Below are positions 56,906 to 64,000 of a stretch of DNA of 64,000 nucleotides, piece after piece. Source of the DNA: JBCDKH01 sp964388485 (GTDB lineage Bacteria; Planctomycetota; Phycisphaerae; Tepidisphaerales; Tepidisphaeraceae); NCBI GenBank assembly GCA_964388485.1, contig CAYMAS010000014.1, forward strand, positions 14,685 to 78,684, given 5' to 3'. The position numbers and the translations under genes are program-made. Below the pieces are notes generated by a model. That model was not told the DNA's origin. It ran no database searches and was given only the letters and a program-made list of their open reading frames with translations. Position 1 is the first letter of the stretch, and each line of letters begins with the position of its first letter.

Positions 56906-59900
56906 CTACACGCTCAACCCGAACGTGTTCCGCAACGCCGTGAAGTCGGCGAGGTCGGTTTCGAAGTCGTAGTTGAAGTCGCCGGACGTCCAGCCGCTGT
57001 TGGTGGTGCCGAAGCCGTTGCGTAAGGCGGTGAAGTCGGCAAGGTCCACCTGGCCATCGAGATTCGCGTCGCCGTTGAGCGTGTAGCGGATCAGGATCGC
57101 GGTGGTGTCGACGGAGCGGCCAAAGAAGGTGCCCAGGCCCAGGTCGCTGTTTTCGCCGTAGCCGATGCCGAAGTTGCCGCCGGCGTTGGAGGATCGGATG
57201 CCGTCGCCGTTATACGCGCCGCCGTTGTAGCCGCTGACGAGGAGGTTCTGGACCGCAGCAAGGGGCGAGCCGCCGCCGTAGTCGACGATGAGACCGTTGT
57301 CGCGGATGTTGAGGAAGCCATCGGCGGAGCCAACTGTGTTGATGTCGAGGCTGCCGACGGTCAGCACCTTGTCGCCGCCGGCGGCGATGTCGACCTCGCC
57401 GCCGTCGCCGATGACCAGCTCGTCGAGACGGTCAGTGGCGGTGAACATTACGCGGGCGAGGCTGGCGTTGTCCGTATTGATGAAGACGTCGTCGTCGCCC
57501 GCCTCGGTATCGAGGTTGATGCCGAAGCCCAGAGCGTTGTTGACGTTAACGATGTCGTTGCCGCCGCCGGCGAAGACGTTGTAGTCAACGAACGCGCCGA
57601 CGTTGATGTTGAACGTGTTCGCGGCCGTCCCGCCGAAGACGTTGACGGTGTCGGCGTTGCCGTCCCACGTCACGGTGCCGCTGGCGGTGCGGGAGATGTC
57701 GAAACCGTCGAGCGTGTAGGCGTCGGCGAAGGTGTTGGAGGCGTCGTTGTAGTTCAGCGTGTCGTCGCCGCCGAACAGGTTGACGTCGAGCGTTCCGTCC
57801 AGCGTCTCGACGCTGTCGCCGGGGAAACCGGCGTTGACGGTGTCGTTTCCGTTGCCGGTGTCTACGAGGGCGGTGACGGACGTAAGCAGCGACTGGACGT
57901 TCACCGTGTCGTTGCCGGTGCCGGTCCGGATCTCGACATTCTCCGTCGTGGCGTAGGTGATCTCGTTGAAGAAGAACACGTTGTCGATGGTGTTGTTCGT
58001 CAACGAGTAGGTGGAGCCGACCAGACCCTGGCCGAGCAGGACGGCAGTATCGTCGCCACCGTTGCCGTTGAAGATGATGTCGGCGTCGTAGAAGGCGAGG
58101 CCGACCGTCCCGTCGCCGAGGGTGAAGACGTCGTTGCCGTCGTTGCCGTCGATGACGAGATCGAGATTGATCGGCAACCCACCATCGCCGAGGAGATTGA
58201 AGGTGTTGTTGCCGTTGTTGGCATCGATGTCGACGAGCTCGACGTCATCGAAGAAGCGAGCGGTGCCGCCGATCTCCTTGGTTAGGTCGTGGAACGTCGC
58301 CGGCAACGCGATGCCGGGCGAAACGCTGGTGATGTTGTACGGGTCATCGCCGCCGTCGCCGGTGTCGTCAACGAGGAGACGGTCGAAGCCGACGCCGCCT
58401 TCGAAGGTCAGCAAGCCGTTGATGTTCGTATCGAAGTCGTCACTCGCCGCAGCGGCATCGACGGTGTCGTCGCCGTTGTTCCCGTCGATGGCGAGGGTCA
58501 ATCCGCTGGTTAGGGAGTTGACATTGACCAGGTCGTTGCCGCCGCCGAGAACGAGGTTGAACGTCTCGGTGCCGCTGGCGGCGGTGAAGACGCCGCCCGT
58601 TCCCCCGGTGAGAGTTCGATTCGTGAAGACTCGGGTCGCGATGGCACCGACGCTCTGGGCGAGATAATTGAAGCTGTCGACGCCGTTCTGGCCGTCGAAG
58701 CTGACGTTGGCGTCCATGTTGGCGATGCCGTTGGCACCGCTGCCGATCTGCAGCGTGTCGTTGCCGTTGCCGCCGAAGACGTCGAAGTCCTGGTTCGAAG
58801 CAAACGCGCCTGGTGCACCGAACTCGATAACGTTGCTGCCGGTGTTGGCGATGAGATCGACCTGGAGGATCTCGTTGTTCCAGCGGACAGAGGAGCTGTC
58901 GCTGCTCTTGGTGAAGACGTACGGGAACGTTCCGCCGACGCTGTCGATGAGGTAGTCGTCGTCGAACGTGTCGGCCGAGTCATCGATGTTCAACAGGTTC
59001 GTGCCGAGCCCGCCATCGAGGGTGAGCTGGTCGCTGAGGAAGTTCGTGTCGAAGTCTCCGCCGCCGACGTTGAAGGTGTCGTTGAGGTCGCCGCCATTGA
59101 TGATCGTGTCGCTGCCGAGACCGTCGATGTTGTAAACGGTGGCGACATCCGCCCCGGAGATGGCCTGCGACTCGATGCTGCTGAGCGTGAAGGTCCGCGT
59201 GCTCTTGGCGGTGGAGTTGCTCGTCAGGGTCCACGTGTCTGCACCCGCACCGTCGAGGGTATCGGAGTAGCGAACGAAGTCCGTCCCGCTGCCGCCGTTG
59301 ATGGTGACGTCCGATAGGACGAACGTGTCGACGTCGTCGTCGTCAGGCGCAACATCAACGATGTCGTTGCCGCTGCCGAGGTTGATCGTGACGGTCTTGT
59401 CGGAGGCGAGTTGATCGATGTCGACGTCGTCGTTGCCGTCGCCGGTGTTGACGATAATCGTGTCGAACTCGGTTTCGGGGATCAGTTCACGGGCTCCCGT
59501 GAGCGTGCTGCCGTTCTGATACTCGACCTGAGCATCGGTGCCGGAGCGTTCGAGGTCGACGTTGTCTCCGGTCACGCCCTCGATGTCGCCGTTGATCGTC
59601 AGGACGTTGGTCGTCCGGTTGAGGTTGGCATGGAAGGTGTTGATCTGGCTCGGCAGGTTGATCGTGTAGCCGTAGACGTCGCGGAGCAGACGAGCGTTGT
59701 CGTCGCTGATGAGCGACCGCTCGCCGAAGCCGCTGGTGCGGCCGGAGTTCATCAGGTCGAACGGGTGCGTCGGGCCGCTGTACCCGCCGCCGCCTTCGAA
59801 GAGGTGCCCGCCGCCGTTTTCGGTCAGCGTGTACAGAGCCGTGCCGCCGATGCGCACTTCGAGCAGGTCGGCGCTGCTGTCGAACGGATCATTGACGCCC

Positions 59901-60490
59901 GAGTCGACTAGATTGTCACCAATTTTGAGGAAGCCGCCGGAACTGAGAATCCCGAGGCAGTGCCCGATCTCATGCGTAATGGTGCGGTAGAAGTCGTTAC
60001 CCGCATCGGCATCGCCACCGACGGCCTCGGCGTTGAAAAGGCTGCGGACGAACGTGAACTCGCCGTCATCCGGCGTGCCGTCGACGCCGATGAACGGGTC
60101 GAAGTACCACGTGGTGCCGTTGTTGTCCATCTCGACGTTGCCCGAGGCGGGCTTGCGGTCCGTCGCGTCATCACGGCCGATGCTGAAGGCACGACCGCGT
60201 CCGCCGATGTCGGCAGCGCTGATGTTGATGTCGTAGGTGTTGTTCCGGTTGGAGCCGGTGTCGTCGTAGTTGAAGTCGACGATGACCTCTTCCCAGTCTG
60301 CAATCGCCCGGCGGACGATGTTGCGAGCCTGGTTCTCGTCAGCGCCGTAGGAGCTGAAGTTGTCGCTGAATTCGTTGACCCAGTTGATGGTGGCGAGCAG
60401 CCGGCGGGTTTCGAGCGCCTCGATAGAGGCGGCGCAGCGGATGACGTTCTGACGCTTCGCGAATCGCGTTGCGCGGGTGCGGGATGGCAT
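56906..60490 (-). CDS. Giant exported zincin-like protein with Asn/Asp beta repeats and dockerin-like C-terminus
   Basis: A 1,194-residue protein. The N-terminus ASIEALETRRLLA is the planctomycete leader motif (LExRxLLA) seen on very large surface proteins. Residues about 30-280 resemble a matrixin/zincin metalloprotease: Zn site HEIGHCLGI near residue 170 (HExGHxxG) with an upstream WYFDPF/FVRSLFNAEA region. Residues about 330-1,080 are long beta repeats rich in NTGDGNDDVDI, LGSGNDIVDV, DGNNGDDTVDA (RTX-like, calcium binding). The end, GDANLDGQVDLADFTALRNG and DFNYDFETDLADFTALRNTF, is a dockerin-like pair of EF loops. Good Shine-Dalgarno (GAGGAG) before ATG 60490. Confidence 0.85.
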   Translation of the reverse strand: MPSRTRATRFAKRQNVIRCAASIEALETRRLLATINWVNEFSDNFSSYGADENQARNIVRRAIADWEEVIVDFNYDDTGSNRNNTYDINISAADIGGRGRAFSIGRDDATDRKPASGNVEMDNNGTTWYFDPFIGVDGTPDDGEFTFVRSLFNAEAVGGDADAGNDFYRTITHEIGHCLGILSSGGFLKIGDNLVDSGVNDPFDSSADLLEVRIGGTALYTLTENGGGHLFEGGGGYSGPTHPFDLMNSGRTSGFGERSLISDDNARLLRDVYGYTINLPSQINTFHANLNRTTNVLTINGDIEGVTGDNVDLERSGTDAQVEYQNGSTLTGARELIPETEFDTIIVNTGDGNDDVDIDQLASDKTVTINLGSGNDIVDVAPDDDDVDTFVLSDVTINGGSGTDFVRYSDTLDGAGADTWTLTSNSTAKSTRTFTLSSIESQAISGADVATVYNIDGLGSDTIINGGDLNDTFNVGGGDFDTNFLSDQLTLDGGLGTNLLNIDDSADTFDDDYLIDSVGGTFPYVFTKSSDSSSVRWNNEILQVDLIANTGSNVIEFGAPGAFASNQDFDVFGGNGNDTLQIGSGANGIANMDANVSFDGQNGVDSFNYLAQSVGAIATRVFTNRTLTGGTGGVFTAASGTETFNLVLGGGNDLVNVNSLTSGLTLAIDGNNGDDTVDAAAASDDFDTNINGLLTFEGGVGFDRLLVDDTGDGGDDPYNITSVSPGIALPATFHDLTKEIGGTARFFDDVELVDIDANNGNNTFNLLGDGGLPINLDLVIDGNDGNDVFTLGDGTVGLAFYDADIIFNGNGGDDTAVLLGQGLVGSTYSLTNNTIDNVFFFNEITYATTENVEIRTGTGNDTVNVQSLLTSVTALVDTGNGNDTVNAGFPGDSVETLDGTLDVNLFGGDDTLNYNDASNTFADAYTLDGFDISRTASGTVTWDGNADTVNVFGGTAANTFNINVGAFVDYNVFAGGGNDIVNVNNALGFGINLDTEAGDDDVFINTDNASLARVMFTATDRLDELVIGDGGEVDIAAGGDKVLTVGSLDINTVGSADGFLNIRDNGLIVDYGGGSPLAAVQNLLVSGYNGGAYNGDGIRSSNAGGNFGIGYGENSDLGLGTFFGRSVDTTAILIRYTLNGDANLDGQVDLADFTALRNGFGTTNSGWTSGDFNYDFETDLADFTALRNTFGLSV

Positions 60491-60681
60491 GGCAGATCTC
60501 CTCGACTGGTAGGGGCGTGCCGCCGGCGGCGCTCATTGCCGCGAGCAGGGCAGCGGCAGGATGACAAGATGCCGCAGGTTCTGCAAGCTCTATCGCACCT
60601 TTACCAAAGCTTCAACTAGCCAAACAACAAGGCATCGATCCTTTAATATACCTCTTTTTGATGATCCGCGGCTCGCTGCCG

Positions 60682-61323
60682 CTACATCGGCTCGTGCTCG
60701 ATCGTGCGGTCATAGACCTCGAGCAGCTTGGACTTGTCGAAGATCATCTCCTGCCGCGTTAGGCCAACCAGGTCGTAGACGCTCGTCAGCTCGATCGCGT
60801 CGACGGGGCAGGCCTCCTCGCACATGCCGCAGTAGATGCAACGCAGCTCGTCGATGTCGAACTTGATCGGGTACTTCTCGCGGTCCTCCCACGGGCTCTC
60901 GCCGGCCTCGATGTGGATGCAGTTGGCGGGGCAGGCGGTAGAGCACATGAAGCAGGCGACGCACTTGACGCGTCCTTCCTCGTCCTTGTTGAGCCGGTGC
61001 ACGCCGCGGTAGGTGCTGCGGAACATGCCGCCTTCTTCGACGGTCTTGTCCTCGCGGCGTTCTTCGGGGTACTGGATGACGCGGTGCTCGTCCTTGACGA
61101 CGACGTTGAACAGGTGCCGCATCGTCGTGCCCAGGCCCTTGAAGACCTGCGGCAGGTAGAACTGGTCGCTGACCGTCATCTTCGGCTCGCCGAGCGTGAC
61201 GTAGGTGCCGTCGTCGTCGGTCGTTTTGCCGAGCGGACGGGTCATGTTCGCCGGCGGGGTCTGCGGGACCGGACCCTCATGCGTGTTGATGGCGGCCTTG
61301 TCGTGGGTGACGGTTTCGGGCAT
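60682..61323 (-). CDS. nuoI: NADH-quinone oxidoreductase subunit I (two 4Fe-4S ferredoxin)
   Basis: Subunit I of complex I, carrying clusters N6a and N6b. Two CxxCxxCxxxCP motifs are clear: CVACFMCSTACP and CIYCGMCEEACP. The linking segment NCIHIEAGESPWEDREKYPI and the N-terminal GVHRLNKDEEGRVKC are typical of NuoI. Length 213 residues includes about 50 additional N-terminal residues relative to E. coli NuoI (180). No other nuo gene is adjacent, so complex I genes are dispersed or this copy is separate. Start ATG 61323. Confidence 0.94.
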   Translation of the reverse strand: MPETVTHDKAAINTHEGPVPQTPPANMTRPLGKTTDDDGTYVTLGEPKMTVSDQFYLPQVFKGLGTTMRHLFNVVVKDEHRVIQYPEERREDKTVEEGGMFRSTYRGVHRLNKDEEGRVKCVACFMCSTACPANCIHIEAGESPWEDREKYPIKFDIDELRCIYCGMCEEACPVDAIELTSVYDLVGLTRQEMIFDKSKLLEVYDRTIEHEPM

Positions 61324-61389
61324 GACGACGAAGCATAGTGCCGCCGATCGCGGCGGCAGGCAGGAAGTGTCAGGCGGCGCGAGCTTCAG

Positions 61390-62649
61390 CTAGTCGACCA
61401 GCACCGTCGTCGGCCGGCTGTCCATGAGCATCCACCGAATCGTCTGCGCCAGCGGCATGTACCCGTCGGCGTTGTACTGCCACGCGCTGCCGCTCCACTC
61501 GGTGGTCCGCGTGTAGACCATCGCGAACTTATGAGTGGTGTAGCTCTTGTCGTACAGCTTCGTTCCGGGCGGGTACCAGAAGCAGGTGACGTACTCCGGA
61601 TGCCCCGGCACGGTGGAGATGACGATCGCCTCGTCTGCAAGCTCGTCCCGCTTGACGCTCCCGTACAAGGCCAAATCGGATCCGTAGGACGTTGTCTTCT
61701 CTAGAATTTCTGGAAGATCGTCAGGATCTGCGGCTTTGCGATTAGCGACGGTCAGCTTGCTTCCTTCTTCATCCCACCAGTCGGTCCAGCTCTGTCGCCA
61801 GGTGCCTACCTCGTCGTCCATGTCCCAGAGGTCGATCTCGACATCGATCGAATGCGAGGTGACGTTGCCGAACGTCCCCCAGCTCGGGACATCATCCGGG
61901 GCCCTCGTGCCCCACTTGCCTGGTGCCACAATGCCCCAGTCGTCAACACAATTCAGCTCCGCCAGCACGACAGGCCCGGGGACATCAAAGGTGCTCGAAG
62001 GCACGGCGCTCGAGCTGACGGAACTGCTGATGAACAGCATCTCGCCGTTCTTGATGCACTGTGGCCCGAGCTGGCCTTCGCTGATCACCCTGACCGGCAC
62101 GCCGAACTGCGTCAGGAAGTCGATCATCTCGGTGTCATTGGCCCGAAATGTCGAAGCGTTCTTCACCGCCAGCACGATCCCCGGCTGTGTGGCGACTGCT
62201 TCGACCGTCTGAGTTGTCCCGGCGATGCCGAATAGGCTCATCAGCACGGATGGCACCCGCAGCTCTGCCTCGACCCGCACCGCGTTCGCCGGCTTCGACA
62301 ACGACTCGCCAGGCGCAACGAGTTCGAATGCTTCCGTGCCGTAGTTCCAGCGACCCACCGTGATCGTCAAAGACTCGATGTCGTCTGCCGACACGCCGTT
62401 CTCCGTCAGAACCGAAGTCGCCAGCGTCTGCTTGTCGATGCTGGAGTTGGCGATCTGCCGCGTTGCGGCCTTGGCCGCGGCGTCTACGGCGGTGCGGCCG
62501 TCACTCTTCTTGACCGCGATGAAGCCGAACTCCAGCATCAAGCACGCCAGCAGCAGAAACACCGGCATCAACATCGTCACCATCAGCAGCACGCTGCCAC
62601 GACGACGCTGCGGGTCAACGGATTGTCGCGAGGACCGGAAGCGTCTCAT
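61390..62649 (-). CDS. TadG-like pilus/Flp assembly protein
   Basis: A 419-residue protein with a short cytoplasmic basic N-terminus (MRRFRSSRQSVDPQRRRGSV) and one membrane helix (LLMVTMLMPVFLLLACLMLE), followed by a large extracytoplasmic part, the layout of TadG/TadE pseudopilin-like proteins (putative Flp pilus-assembly TadG). No VWA MIDAS motif was seen. The extracellular region is Trp-rich (SWTDWWDEEGSKL). ATG 62649 is chosen; the frame continues upstream through the complement of tRNA-Tyr, which cannot be coding. Other Tad genes are not in the window. Confidence 0.72.
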   Translation of the reverse strand: MRRFRSSRQSVDPQRRRGSVLLMVTMLMPVFLLLACLMLEFGFIAVKKSDGRTAVDAAAKAATRQIANSSIDKQTLATSVLTENGVSADDIESLTITVGRWNYGTEAFELVAPGESLSKPANAVRVEAELRVPSVLMSLFGIAGTTQTVEAVATQPGIVLAVKNASTFRANDTEMIDFLTQFGVPVRVISEGQLGPQCIKNGEMLFISSSVSSSAVPSSTFDVPGPVVLAELNCVDDWGIVAPGKWGTRAPDDVPSWGTFGNVTSHSIDVEIDLWDMDDEVGTWRQSWTDWWDEEGSKLTVANRKAADPDDLPEILEKTTSYGSDLALYGSVKRDELADEAIVISTVPGHPEYVTCFWYPPGTKLYDKSYTTHKFAMVYTRTTEWSGSAWQYNADGYMPLAQTIRWMLMDSRPTTVLVD

Positions 62650-62770
62650 ACGCCTTGCATCGCATCCGCCGCCGGCAGGGTTTGGCTCGCGAAACCGATG
62701 CCGCGTTACCGGACGCGTCGATCTCGTCGGTAGCCGATCGCCCCCCGCCCGCCTACCGTGTGCCCGCTCC

Positions 62771-62852
62771 GGGAGTGTACCGAAGTGGACAAACGGGTCT
62801 GACTGTAAATCAGATGGCTCAGCCTTCGGGGGTTCGAATCCCTCCGCTCCCA
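62771..62852 (+). tRNA. tRNA-Tyr (GTA)
   Basis: Acceptor GGGAGTG (62771-62777) pairs with CGCTCCC; anticodon stem-loop TCTGACTGTAAATCAGA gives anticodon GTA. A long variable arm (TGGCTCAGCCTTC) is characteristic of bacterial tRNA-Tyr. T-arm GGTTCGAATCC. The discriminator is A and CCA is not encoded. About 82 nt. Confidence 0.95.
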
Positions 62853-62861
62853 TGAACCCGC

Positions 62862-62887
62862 AACGCCCGGCCGATTGGTCGGGCGTT
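62862..62887 (+). terminator. Terminator after tRNA-Tyr
   Basis: AACGCCCGGCC (62862-62872) pairs with GGTCGGGCGTT (62877-62887) via GATT, then GCT. The hairpin resembles the one at the start of the window. Confidence 0.75.
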
Positions 62888-62889
62888 GC

Positions 62890-63480
62890 TCATTGCGTCT
62901 CGAGGCGGAGCCGCGCGATTGCCTCCTCGGTCGTCTGCTGCTGACGCGTCGCCATAGCGGGGTGCTTCAGGTCCTCGTCGAACGTCGGGTTCATCGACTT
63001 CATCAGCTCACAGCCTTCAGGCGAAGCAAGGTCGTCGGCAAAGCACTGCTTGATCACGTCGAGCACGATGTTCGCCGAAACGCTGGCGCCTGGCGAAGCG
63101 CCCAGCAGGGCGGAGATGGTGCGGTCGACATCGGTGACGACCTTCGTGCCGAAGTGCACGTCTGTCTTGTCGTCCGCCCTCGTTGCCGCGACGGGCTCGT
63201 CAGGTCTACGGCCCTCCAGCAGCATCGGGCACCACTGGCGGATCGTCCCTAGATCTTCCGGGTGCTGCATCCCGGCGAGAGAATGGTGCCTCGTCATCTG
63301 GCGATGTCGCGACTGGAGGAACTCGACCTGCTCCAGGCCGTAGACGAACGCGACGTGCGGCACCGGGCGGACGAAGGTCGTCGGATCCTCGATGATCTCG
63401 TCCCGCACGGCCGACCCCCTGACGTGTTTGGACTGCTCGAACTGCTCGAAGATCTTGACAGCGACGGAGACATCGACCTC
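62890..63480 (-). pseudogene. mqo: Malate:quinone oxidoreductase, broken or misassembled
   Basis: The recognisable part reads EVDVSVAVKIFEQFEQSKHV, DEIIEDPTTFVRPVPHVAFV, IRQWCPMLLEGRRPDEPVAA, TDVHFG directly joined to TKVVTDVDRTISALLGASPG, then DLASPEGCELMKSMNPTFDE. In full-length Mqo (about 490-540 residues) the TDVNxG segment and the FGTEV...ALLGASPGAS segment are separated by more than 200 residues. About 675 bp therefore appear to be missing in frame, joined at the shared FG(T). The N-terminal FAD motif is also missing. Mqo would oxidise malate at the membrane, but as read here it would not work. Confidence 0.72.
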
Positions 63481-63629
63481 GCAGTCGCTCGCCATCGCCG
63501 AGGCGATGGACGTGACCGGCGCGTGAAAATCGTGCAACGACGTCGCCGCCCTGCAGCACGCGATCATGAAACGGGCACGCCGCTCGTACCTGTGTGCCGG
63601 TGCGAAGAAGCTCGGTAAGCATGGCCCGG

Positions 63630-63860
63630 CCTTGCTGGCGACGTGGGCGGAGCCGAAAGCGGCCGCTTCATGCTCGGCCGCTTGGGCGACGGGCGGATCG
63701 AGCTCCAAGAGGCCTTCGACTTCCCGTACACGCGGCTGATGCCGACCATCATCGCTAGTGGCACCAGGCTCGGCGAGTTCAGCACACCGGACGTCGTTCC
63801 GGCAGGCACGAGCATCGACGTCGTCGCTGACCACCGTCGGCGGCGGGAGCTAGGCGATGC
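63630..63860 (+). pseudogene. Possible rhamnulokinase remnant at the scaffold edge
   Basis: In one plus frame GAESGRFMLGRLGDGRIELQ with EAFDFPY resembles the N-terminus of FGGY rhamnulokinases, and immediately afterward TRLMPTIIASGTRLGEFSTP with DVVPAGTSIDVVADH resembles a segment normally some 200 residues further on. Both halves fit the family only loosely. This would be another internal collapse like the mqo remnant. No start codon is identified; the call is tentative. Confidence 0.35.
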
Positions 63861-64000
63861 TGCTCGACCATCTCGCCGCCCCCGCGCCCGCCACATCGGC
63901 CGTGGTCGAGGAGGCCGCCCTCGGCGCCCACCCCCGCGCCCGACGCCGCGCCGCGCGCTGAACCCCCGCCGCAGTTCGGCCTCGACGCGAAGATCGCGCC
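63861..64000. other. Scaffold edge, C-rich low-quality-looking sequence
   Basis: GC-rich, CCC-heavy sequence with no open frame that continues a recognised gene. I see no supportable feature. It may be assembly debris. Confidence 0.5.

Noticed and set aside
62650..62853. Upstream extension of the TadG-like frame
   Set aside because: It would translate the complement of tRNA-Tyr (peptide GAEGFEPPKAEPSDLQ), a common annotation artefact.

Overview
The window looks like a piece of a high-GC planctomycete chromosome, most likely class Phycisphaerae and probably from a metagenome-assembled genome. The evidence is the planctomycete-style 16S rRNA (GGAGGCTGCAG at the 338 region, very short helix 6), a 16S gene not linked to 23S, four short PEP-CTERM proteins ending in PEP + hydrophobic helix + RRRR, and a giant exported protein with an ALETRRLLA leader and a C-terminal dockerin-like repeat pair. 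Two runs of N (2410-2419, 3500-3538) and a scrambled right end (about 63,480-64,000) point to a draft scaffold.

Layout. 1-2.1 kb: rpsB-tsf. 2.2-4.1 kb: convergent yjbQ-family gene and an exported hypothetical. 4.4-5.3 kb: ECF sigma factor and membrane partner, translationally coupled. 5.3-13.9 kb: rarA, MBL-fold nuclease, FAH-family hydrolase, DUF2062 protein, PfkB-family kinase, methyltransferase, a cNMP-domain/thioredoxin-reductase-like fusion, Uma2 protein, small membrane protein. 13.9-20.8 kb: ffh, exported alpha-barrel-like protein, PEP-CTERM protein, CpcT/CpeT-like protein, SemiSWEET-like protein, der. 20.9-23.1 kb: a complete stand-alone 16S transcription unit with promoter, boxA, processing stem and terminator. 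23.3-27.5 kb: zinc-ribbon/RNase HI pair, MFS transporter, kbl. 27.9-34.9 kb: PEP-CTERM proteins, beta-carbonic anhydrase, truB, smpB, LigD-phosphoesterase-like protein, aldo/keto reductase, second Uma2. 34.9-38.3 kb: DUF2383-type protein, motB, a four-helix-bundle gene cassette, motA, purQ. 38.4-45.3 kb: outer-membrane-like protein, heme oxygenase + bacteriophytochrome kinase, comM, sugar isomerase. 45.4-54.4 kb: HAF-repeat PEP-CTERM protein, ppdK, flippase, ArnT-like glycosyltransferase, purD. 54.5-62.9 kb: DUF4159/terpene-cyclase-like protein, giant zincin/dockerin protein, nuoI, TadG-like protein, tRNA-Tyr. 62.9-64 kb: remnants of mqo and perhaps a rhamnulokinase.

Functional themes. Housekeeping translation and secretion genes are scattered rather than clustered (rpsB-tsf, ffh, der, truB, smpB, rrs). 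Central metabolism appears as ppdK, nuoI, mqo, purD and purQ. Heme oxygenase plus bacteriophytochrome make a complete red/far-red sensor module with no response regulator beside it. Several exported proteins suggest an elaborate cell surface.

The most unusual layer is repeats. Three same-strand gene junctions (rpsB/tsf, motA/motB, purD/arnT-like) each carry paired, oppositely oriented arrays of 7-bp tandem repeats. At motA/motB the arrays enclose a four-helix-bundle (S23/Avd-like) gene, which resembles a small mobile element. Separately, palindromic repeats lie in frame inside a flippase and a glycosyltransferase, and a REPIN-like element occurs twice in convergent intergenic gaps. Everything was read by eye; no database search was run.
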